Assembly (NCBI GenBank): GCA_041688215.1
Contig: JBDNIO010000155.1
Coordinates: 1 to 11,907, forward strand
Origin: JBDNIO01 sp041688215
Lineage (GTDB): Bacteria > Pseudomonadota > Gammaproteobacteria > Nevskiales > Salinisphaeraceae
Length of the DNA: 11,907 nucleotides
Direction of reading: 5' to 3'
Below are positions 6,737 through 11,907 of the stretch, piece after piece. The notes beneath the pieces were generated by a model, which was not told the DNA's origin, did no database searches, and saw only the letters and a list, made by a program, of their open reading frames with translations. Every line of letters begins with the position of its first letter. The first letter of the stretch is position 1. Both the position numbers and the translations under genes were made by a program.

Positions 6737-9085
6737 TTACAACTGCGCTTTACGCTTTGGGCTGACGCCTATGTAGGTCGGCTGGCGATGGCCACTCTGG
6801 TTTACTGGTTTGGTCGTGTACAACTTTGGTAGTGCGGTTTTAAGCCGCTTCCCGAACACTGCTTTACTGCAAGCGCGGTGGCCATCGCACTCGCACGCCT
6901 GTCGATACGCTTGGTAAAGCTGGGCCACCTCTACTTGCTTGCCCTCACCTGCTTCGCAGTAATCGGCGATGAACCAGCCCAGGGGGGATGCGTCATGGCC
7001 TACGTTGTTAGATAACTCGCGCGACGCTGGAGGCGGGTCGAATCGGCTGCGCTCGTTCAGTCGTCTGTTACCTTCCAGCGCCCAGTTCAAAATGCCCGGC
7101 ACTTCTTGCCGTAGTGCCTCGCTCAGTCTGGTGTCTTCCTTGCCCTCGAAGCTTTCCTGCAATGGGATGCCCACAATGCGCCGTCGCATGGACTCGCTGT
7201 TGTCAGCGAATGGTGGGGCCTCGTTGGCCACGACTACAAAGCGCACCGACACCGGGCCTTGGTAAGCGCTCCTGTACAACCGCGGCAGCGCCGGGTTATC
7301 TCCCCCGCTTATCTGCTTCATCAGTTCGGTGACTGCGGTTCTGTCAACTTGTGCCCCTGCGTGCGCGTCGGGGACAATTGCTACGGTCTTGCCTATCAGG
7401 CACTCCGCGCCTTTATTCTGAGATAGGGTACTCATCGAAGCCTTGGCGACGTTCGCCCGCCCGACCAGGTGCTCGATAACCCCGCAGAGGATACTCTTGC
7501 CCGCGGCCGGCGGGCCGACGATGAGAAATATCTTCTGCTGGCTGGTGTCGGGAGTGAGCAGGTAGCCCATCATCTCCTGAACCAGGTCGATCATCTCTGG
7601 CTGGCTGCGGAACAGCTCCTGTAAAAATTTCAGCCAACGCATTGGCTTCGCCGCCGCAGGGTTGTAGTCGAACGCCAGCGCGTTGCGGGTAAAAAAGCGC
7701 GGCGTGGGGGCCAGCAGCTTGCCGGTGGGCACATGCAGCAGGCCGTTGCGGCAGGGGACGATTTCATTTGCCGGCGGGTCTGCGTCCTTGTCCGGGCCTA
7801 TTAGCCATCCTCGGTCAATCTGACTGATGGCAACTTGGGGGCGGTGCTTGAGCGCGTCCATAATATCATCCACTTTTCGCCGGGTAGTTGGGAACGGCTG
7901 CGGCGGGTCACCCGCCTTTTTGGCCGTAGTCAGAGAGTGTTCGAGAAACGCCCATAGTTTGCTTTTGATTCGCTCTTCGTCGTCGGGCGGGGTGTAGGCG
8001 GCGCCGTTGTATTGCAACCATTCGCCCCGCATGCGTACTAGCCGGCAAACGCCCTGCTTGGTGTAATACTCGTCCAGATACCTGTCGGCGCATTTGCCGT
8101 CGTCGTGGTACGGCAGTATGCGCTTGCCCGCTTCGCTAGGCTGCCAGCCATGCTCGACCGCCCGTCTGTGAATTGTCGCGAGAGTGACTGGCGCTTCGAC
8201 ACGACCGCCGAAACTGGCCCACTTGCCTTGAATTTGGCCGGGGGCGTACTTGTCGCTCTTATGGCTCCATCTGTCCCATATCGCGAAGCCGGCGTCCGGG
8301 TCGGCCTGGTGCAGCGCCATGCCGGTCTCGATCCAGTCCTGGTAATCGTCGGCGGACAGTACGGCCAGCATGTCCTCGATGTTCACGGGTATGCCCTGCG
8401 TTTGTGTAGTGCTCCACTCCCTAAGAACCGACTGTCCGTTGCCCGTCCGTTGTCCGTTGGCCTCTTCCAGGCCGAGCGCTTCGGCGAGGTCTTCGACCGC
8501 GTAAGGCTCGCTCTCTGATGCGTGCATTAACCTAACCGGCTGCGGTTCGCCCTTGCGGTGCTGGTAGCCGGGCAGGCGCATGACGCGCGGTAAGTCTATG
8601 ACGCTGGCATCGCCGCCCAAACGCGCCGCTAGGTTTTTTTGCACCCCGCTGAAGCGTTCGAGCGGGCAGTCTACGACGCGCCAGTAGACGTGAAACTTGC
8701 CGGGGCTGGATTGTGTGACGATGTGCGGCGGCGTTCCGGCTGCGATAGCGGCTTGGAGCAACTTTTTCAGTGCATCCGGCCCGCCTTCGTCCATATCCAC
8801 GAACAGCGCACGGACGCGCTGTACGTTCTGTTTCTTGCGGCCTTTCCCATCGCCCTCGTTGACCATAACGAAAACGCCGTGACCAGCAGCGTTGAGCTTC
8901 TCCAAGGTCGGCTGGTGCTGGGCATGGCTGCCGTGCAGCACACGAGGATGCTGCGCGGGCTTGGCCTGCTCGTCCTCTGGAAAAGTCTGAAAGGTGAAGC
9001 TGTCGGTGTCGCGGGCTAAATGCGATAAGAACAGCGCGGCTTGTCCCCTGCCCTTATCGGCGGGGGCTTGCTTGGTCGCATCCAT
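6737..9085 (-). CDS. Primase-helicase, P4 alpha/D5-like replication initiator
   Basis: This intact 782-aa protein is expected to unwind the origin and prime DNA synthesis for the element. The N-terminal primase-polymerase-like domain (about 85-205) shows LFVDMDEGG (D97, D99), SSPGKFHVYW (H132) and DLPRVMRLPGYQHRKG. A PriCT_2-like domain follows at about 232-314 (DYQDWIETGMALH...FAIWDRWS), then a D5_N-like region to about 440. The SF3 helicase core has Walker A GPPAAGKS at 524-531, Walker B VAIVPDA ending near D573, a VVVANEAP sensor with N621, and arginines at 634-636. ATG 9085 overlaps the preceding stop by one base (TGATG), which implies coupled translation; an in-frame extension of 30 residues would overlap that gene and lacks conservation to its relative. 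A short helical C-terminal region (about 700-782) may bind the adjacent iterons. Confidence 0.93.
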   Translation of the reverse strand: MDATKQAPADKGRGQAALFLSHLARDTDSFTFQTFPEDEQAKPAQHPRVLHGSHAQHQPTLEKLNAAGHGVFVMVNEGDGKGRKKQNVQRVRALFVDMDEGGPDALKKLLQAAIAAGTPPHIVTQSSPGKFHVYWRVVDCPLERFSGVQKNLAARLGGDASVIDLPRVMRLPGYQHRKGEPQPVRLMHASESEPYAVEDLAEALGLEEANGQRTGNGQSVLREWSTTQTQGIPVNIEDMLAVLSADDYQDWIETGMALHQADPDAGFAIWDRWSHKSDKYAPGQIQGKWASFGGRVEAPVTLATIHRRAVEHGWQPSEAGKRILPYHDDGKCADRYLDEYYTKQGVCRLVRMRGEWLQYNGAAYTPPDDEERIKSKLWAFLEHSLTTAKKAGDPPQPFPTTRRKVDDIMDALKHRPQVAISQIDRGWLIGPDKDADPPANEIVPCRNGLLHVPTGKLLAPTPRFFTRNALAFDYNPAAAKPMRWLKFLQELFRSQPEMIDLVQEMMGYLLTPDTSQQKIFLIVGPPAAGKSILCGVIEHLVGRANVAKASMSTLSQNKGAECLIGKTVAIVPDAHAGAQVDRTAVTELMKQISGGDNPALPRLYRSAYQGPVSVRFVVVANEAPPFADNSESMRRRIVGIPLQESFEGKEDTRLSEALRQEVPGILNWALEGNRRLNERSRFDPPPASRELSNNVGHDASPLGWFIADYCEAGEGKQVEVAQLYQAYRQACECDGHRACSKAVFGKRLKTALPKLYTTKPVNQSGHRQPTYIGVSPKRKAQL

Positions 9086-9402
9086 CACGAGCGCAGATGC
9101 GCAGCCTGCCAGGCATTGGCCTTTGCGCGCGTAGCGTCGGCCTCGGTCGGCGCCGCCTCGGCTATGGCCCGCCACGCCAGCGCGACAGTCGCACGGACAA
9201 TCTCGGCACGGGCGTTTTTCAGCATTAACGCTTCGGTGCTCATATCATCAGCGTGGTGTTTCGCCTGCTCGCGTCCCGCTGCCTCTATAAGCTCGGCCAG
9301 ACGACCACGGTCTGTCGCCTCGGGTACTTGCACAGGTGTGGCAACATCTACGAACTTGTAGCCTGGGATAGTCTCGCGCTCGTCGGGAGTGAAGTTGATC
9401 AT
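9085..9402 (-). CDS. 105-aa helical protein of the replication operon, unknown function
   Basis: The product begins MINFTPDERETIPGYKFVDV and is rich in Ala, Glu and Arg, with probable long helices from about residue 33 to 105. No helix-turn-helix, metal site or membrane segment is visible. Its ATG overlaps the stop of the AlpA-like gene (TAATG) and its stop overlaps the primase start (TGATG), with a strong GAGGAGGT ahead of it. Such tight coupling on both sides suggests it is made in step with the primase-helicase and may be a replication accessory or copy-control protein. That role is inference from position only. Confidence 0.8.
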   Translation of the reverse strand: MINFTPDERETIPGYKFVDVATPVQVPEATDRGRLAELIEAAGREQAKHHADDMSTEALMLKNARAEIVRATVALAWRAIAEAAPTEADATRAKANAWQAAHLRS

Positions 9403-9641
9403 TATTCCACCTCCTCAACGGGCTGCGCTTCGCCCAAGCGCTCAAGCAGCGCGTTAATTTCCTCAGCGCGCCAGACGGTCGTATTGGGACCGATCTTGAG
9501 CGGCTGCGGCGCTTTGCCATCTTTTACCCATTTCCAATAAGACGATATTCCTATGGGAATTGGGCCTAGCGGCGCAATGATCTGCTTTAGGCGAACGAAG
9601 CCTTTGGCGGGAAACGGGGGCGGGTCGTATTTGCTGTCCAT
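9402..9641 (-). CDS. AlpA-family DNA-binding regulator
   Basis: The 79-aa protein contains FVRLKQII, then GISSYWKWVKDG, then PLKIGPNTTVWRAEEINAL: the AlpA/CP4-57 pattern of an excisionase-like winged helix-turn-helix. These proteins regulate integrase or excision and early genes in P4-like elements and cryptic prophages. The conserved order is recognition helix (about residues 31-41), the basic/proline turn KAPQPLKIG and the W-R-x-x-E-I helix (58-68). I prefer ATG 9641; a TTG start at 9686 would add 15 residues unlike the family. The gene lies 69 bp after the 220-aa gene, so it may have its own promoter, and it overlaps the next gene by one base. Confidence 0.88.
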   Translation of the reverse strand: MDSKYDPPPFPAKGFVRLKQIIAPLGPIPIGISSYWKWVKDGKAPQPLKIGPNTTVWRAEEINALLERLGEAQPVEEVE

Positions 9642-9710
9642 CAGTGGCTCACTCTGTTCATGTGTGTGGGAACAGATTGCCGCCAATGGCAGAGCGTTAT
9701 AAGTAGGGCT

Positions 9711-10373
9711 TTACCCTGGCTTTTCCCTACCCCTAGCTTGTTCGTTTTTCTCTGCTTTTTCGCGCTGCTTGCGTTCTTTCCGCGCTTGCTGCTTTTCCTG
9801 CTCTATCTGCGACAGCCAGCGGCTCGCATCCTTGAAGCTGGCTTCTACACTTTCCGCGCTTTTGCGTTTACCTCCGGAAGCGACACCATAAGCTGAGCCA
9901 CCTGCACCGGACGTTTTTGGGTGCCCCGCGCGCGCTCGGTGCTGCACGCTGTTGTAAGTGGCCAAGTCTGAATAGCGCTTTTTTGGCGGCTGGGACTCCT
10001 CGGCCTTCGAAGTCTTTTTGCGCGGAGGGTGATGCGGGATTCCAGCCAGGCGTTTGTTGAACACTTTTCGCTCGTCAGCCAGCGCTTTGATCGTTTCAGC
10101 GCGCAGCGGCATGTGGCCTCGGCGGGCCCAGCGCAGCAACTTTTTCAAAGTCTCGATGGTTTCCTGTTTTTCTTTCTCACTGGCAAATTTTTCCAACCCA
10201 AGATCGGCCTCGCTCACTGCTTTGCTCGGATGTTCTTCCTCGCGTAAGCGCTGCACATCCTCGTCAGTTTGTGCCGTGAAGTGTTCAACAAGTTCCTCAG
10301 CGCTGCTCACAGCTTTGGCGTCAGGGGTGTACCACTTCTCGCCTCCAGGCACTTTATTGCGATTGCCGGCCAT
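9711..10373 (-). CDS. 220-aa charged protein between integrase and AlpA-like gene, unknown function
   Basis: The product begins MAGNRNKVPGGEKWYTPDAK. It has an acidic/helical N-terminal half (to about 105), a basic proline-rich linker (about 113-133: HHPPRKKTSK...QPPKKR), a Gly/Ser-rich stretch (about 152-170) and a very charged C-terminal helix, probably coiled coil, at about 182-216 (EQEKQQARKERKQREKAEK). No catalytic motif or membrane segment is seen. The start lies 9 nt after the integrase stop, so the two are co-transcribed. The highly basic parts suggest nucleic-acid binding, possibly an excision or replication helper, but I do not recognise a family. Confidence 0.8.
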   Translation of the reverse strand: MAGNRNKVPGGEKWYTPDAKAVSSAEELVEHFTAQTDEDVQRLREEEHPSKAVSEADLGLEKFASEKEKQETIETLKKLLRWARRGHMPLRAETIKALADERKVFNKRLAGIPHHPPRKKTSKAEESQPPKKRYSDLATYNSVQHRARAGHPKTSGAGGSAYGVASGGKRKSAESVEASFKDASRWLSQIEQEKQQARKERKQREKAEKNEQARGREKPG

Positions 10374-10382
10374 GCCCGCCCC

Positions 10383-11594
10383 CTATGCCGCGCCGATGGC
10401 AACGACTTTGCCGCTGCCGCCACGTAGGCTGTCGAGGTAGTCAGCCCACGTTTGCATCATGCATCGGCGCTCGGGCAGATGCTCGGCGTAGTTGTAGGCG
10501 GCGCGCACCTTGTCGCGCTCGGCGTGGGCAAGCTGGCGCTCGATGGCGTCGCGATTCCAACCCATCTCGTTCAGGCGGGTCGATGCAAGGCTGCGGAAGC
10601 CGTGCCCGGTCATTTCGCCGCTGGCGTAGCCCATGCGCCTTAGTGCAGCCGTGACGGTGTTCTCGCTCATGCAGCGCTTGCGGCTGCGCACGCCGGGGAA
10701 AACAAAATCACCACTGCCGGTCAGTAGATGCAACTCGCGCAGCACGGCAACGGCTTGCTGTGACAACGGGACGATATGAGGCGCGCGCTTTTTCATCCGC
10801 TCGGACGGGATGCGCCACTGTGCTTCGTCGAAGTCGATTTCGGCCCAGCGTGCGCCGCGTAGTTCACCAGGGCGCACGAACACTAACGGCGCAAGCGCAA
10901 GCGCGCTGCGGGTTACTACATCGCCCCGATAGCTGTCGATTGCGCGGAGCAAGCCGCCGATAAGTTCGGGGTCTTGAATGCTGGCGTAGTGCCGTTCCGG
11001 CGCGGCCTGCAATGCCCCTCTTAGATCGGCGGCGGGGTCGCGCTCGGCGCGGCCAGTCGCTACCGCATAACGAAAAATCTGGCTGCAATACATGCGGAGT
11101 CGGCGAGCGGTATCTACCGCGCCCCGCGATTCTGTCCGGCGCAGCACACTAAGTAGCTCTTGTGGGCTGATATGGGTTAGAGGCATATTGCCCAGCCAAG
11201 GATAGATATTCTTTTCCAACCGGCGCGCAACGATCTGCGCATAACCAACGGTCCAACGTGGTTTCTGCTTGGTTTGCCATTCTTCGGCGATGGCCGCGAA
11301 GGTTTCTACCGATGCGCGATGCATCGCGGCTTTATCGGCTCGGCGTTGCACCGATGGGTCTATACCGTCCGCTACTTGCGCGCGGGCATTATCACGCCGG
11401 TCGCGTGCCTGCTTAAGGGAGACTTCGGGATAGGTGCCCAGTGATATGCGTTTTTCCTTGCCAGAAAATCGGTACTTGAGCCGCCACCACTTGCCCCCGC
11501 TTGGCGCGACTTCAATATATAAGCCCTTGCCGTCAGACAGTCTTTTGCGATTTTCGGCGGGCTTGGCTTTGCGGATTGCGGTATCGGTCAACAT
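10383..11594 (-). CDS. int: P4-type tyrosine integrase
   Basis: The 403-aa protein begins MLTDTAIRKAKPAENRKRLS, the DUF4102 arm-binding domain of P4/prophage integrases (about 1-85), followed by a SAM-like core-binding domain (about 95-190) and the catalytic domain. The catalytic set is complete: R241 in VRPGELRGARW, H331 and R334 in HGFRS, H357 in LAHAERD, and Y367 in the AAYNYAEHLPERR block. It recombines the element with the tRNA-Met attachment site about 170 bp upstream. ATG 11594 has GGGAGAG (11609-11603) 8 nt upstream, and the length is normal for the family. The gene is read away from the tRNA into the element and heads the minus-strand operon. Confidence 0.97.
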   Translation of the reverse strand: MLTDTAIRKAKPAENRKRLSDGKGLYIEVAPSGGKWWRLKYRFSGKEKRISLGTYPEVSLKQARDRRDNARAQVADGIDPSVQRRADKAAMHRASVETFAAIAEEWQTKQKPRWTVGYAQIVARRLEKNIYPWLGNMPLTHISPQELLSVLRRTESRGAVDTARRLRMYCSQIFRYAVATGRAERDPAADLRGALQAAPERHYASIQDPELIGGLLRAIDSYRGDVVTRSALALAPLVFVRPGELRGARWAEIDFDEAQWRIPSERMKKRAPHIVPLSQQAVAVLRELHLLTGSGDFVFPGVRSRKRCMSENTVTAALRRMGYASGEMTGHGFRSLASTRLNEMGWNRDAIERQLAHAERDKVRAAYNYAEHLPERRCMMQTWADYLDSLRGGSGKVVAIGAA

Positions 11595-11664
11595 GGGGGC
11601 AACTCTCCCGCGCTTAGGCGCGTATTCGGGTAACTGCCCCCAATATTGCCCCTAGTTGCCCCCA
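11594..11664. repeat. Right integrase arm-type repeats over the int leader
   Basis: The G/C-rich motif TTGCCCC(C/T)A occurs at 11635-11643 (TGCCCCCAA), 11646-11654 (TTGCCCCTA) and 11656-11664 (TTGCCCCCA), with an inverted copy TGGGGGCAA at 11594-11602 between the ribosome binding site and the int start codon. The first two match the left pair at 842-861. They are the expected binding sites of the integrase N-terminal domain. Confidence 0.6.
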
Positions 11665-11672
11665 GATTGCAA
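11643..11672 (-). promoter_or_regulatory. Possible int promoter
   Basis: On the minus strand TTGCAA (11672-11667) and CAATAT (11648-11643) are separated by 18 nt and could serve as -35 and -10 boxes upstream of int. Two arm-type repeats lie inside this interval, so integrase bound to its arm sites would block the promoter. Both boxes match the consensus only moderately. Confidence 0.35.
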
Positions 11673-11703
11673 TAGACAGGACTGCATGGTGCTAGACAGT
11701 TGG

Positions 11704-11745
11704 CAAAGAAAAAGCCCGTCTCTACAGTGTTTGCAAGGACGGGCT
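11704..11745 (-). terminator. Intrinsic terminator behind tRNA-Met
   Basis: On the minus strand AGCCCGTC (11745-11738) pairs with GACGGGCT (11720-11713) around a 17-nt loop and is followed by a T-rich run (TTTTTCTTT, ending near 11704). It stands about 22 bp after the tRNA 3' end, inside the element, and would end tRNA transcription before int. Confidence 0.75.
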
Positions 11746-11766
11746 AGATGGGCTTAGATATGAATG

Positions 11767-11781
11767 TGGTAGCCACGACTG
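11767..11781. other. Candidate attR within the tRNA-Met 3' end
   Basis: TGGTAGCCACGACTG includes the CCA end and the acceptor strand of tRNA-Met and reappears at 763-778 with one extra C. The element lies on the 3' side of the tRNA, so the gene stays complete after integration. Confidence 0.6.
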
Positions 11782-11842
11782 GATTTGAACCAGTGACCCC
11801 AGCATTATGAATGCTGTGCTCTAACCGCTGAGCTACGTGGCC
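11767..11842 (-). tRNA. tRNA-Met (elongator, anticodon CAT)
   Basis: A 76-nt cloverleaf is readable on the minus strand: acceptor GGCCACG with CGTGGCT, D arm GCTC/GAGC, anticodon stem CAGCA/TGCTG with loop TTCATAA, T arm CTGG-TTCAAAT-CCAG, and an encoded ACCA end. The anticodon is CAT; the GGGGTC variable region and the overall sequence resemble elongator Met rather than initiator or Ile2 tRNAs. The first acceptor pair is G1-U72, an uncommon wobble. It is the integration site of the element. Confidence 0.96.
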
Positions 11843-11907
11843 TTTTGGGTGTGTCGCCGACTGACTGATTCGTATACAAATCGTCAGGGGCGCGCATTTT
11901 AAGCTAA

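Noticed and set aside
6316..6776. Open frames on both strands across the iteron region
   Set aside because: Their sequence is dictated by the repeats (for example repeated SGQRPG), and they span a terminator; no coding evidence.
8105..9019. Long plus-strand frames opposite the primase-helicase
   Set aside because: They are antisense shadows of a well-conserved coding region in GC-rich DNA.
9086..9175. 30-residue N-terminal extension of the primase-helicase
   Set aside because: It overlaps the upstream gene, while ATG 9085 forms a TGATG coupling with its stop.

Overview
The window looks like a gammaproteobacterial (or at least proteobacterial) chromosome segment carrying an integrated satellite-type mobile element of about 11 kb inserted at the 3' end of an elongator tRNA-Met gene. 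The reasons are a P4-type tyrosine integrase beside the tRNA, an AlpA-type regulator, a large primase-helicase of the P4 alpha kind, an adjacent iteron array, and an imperfect copy of the tRNA 3' end at the far side. No capsid, tail or packaging gene is visible, so it is not a complete phage. I cannot name the genus from sequence alone.

Layout. Positions 1-326 are the right end of an IS66-family insertion sequence that has cut into a HigB/RelE-like toxin gene; only the toxin C-terminus (327-413) remains, followed by an intact HigA-like antitoxin (419-724). The proposed left boundary of the element (attL-like, 763-778) comes next, then integrase arm-type repeats (842-861). The left half (about 780-5226) holds a 64-aa two-helix membrane protein, a 0.7 kb stretch without a convincing gene but with a strong G/C hairpin, a two-gene cassette (three-helix membrane protein plus secreted Sel1-repeat protein), and on the minus strand a decayed, 5'-truncated, twice-frameshifted primase-helicase gene.

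The right half is on the minus strand and looks functional: integrase, a 220-aa charged protein, AlpA-like regulator, a 105-aa protein and a 782-aa primase-helicase, with one-base stop/start overlaps among the last three. Just past the primase stop codon is a symmetric array of nine 9-bp motifs (four in one orientation, five in the other) around a 17-bp perfect inverted repeat, the best candidate for the replication origin. A minus-strand terminator follows, then a 346-aa exported five-helix membrane protein of unknown function.

The two halves share more than the primase. A hairpin plus an identically spaced motif pair (CAATTCTAGCC, 11 nt, TTGCAAG) occurs downstream of both primase genes, at 1581-1663 and 6365-6441. 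I infer that the element is a mosaic or fused tandem of two related satellites, the left one decayed and loaded with cargo. The three membrane proteins and the Sel1 protein are cargo without an obvious role in replication or transfer; phage-related functions are possible but nothing in the sequence proves them.
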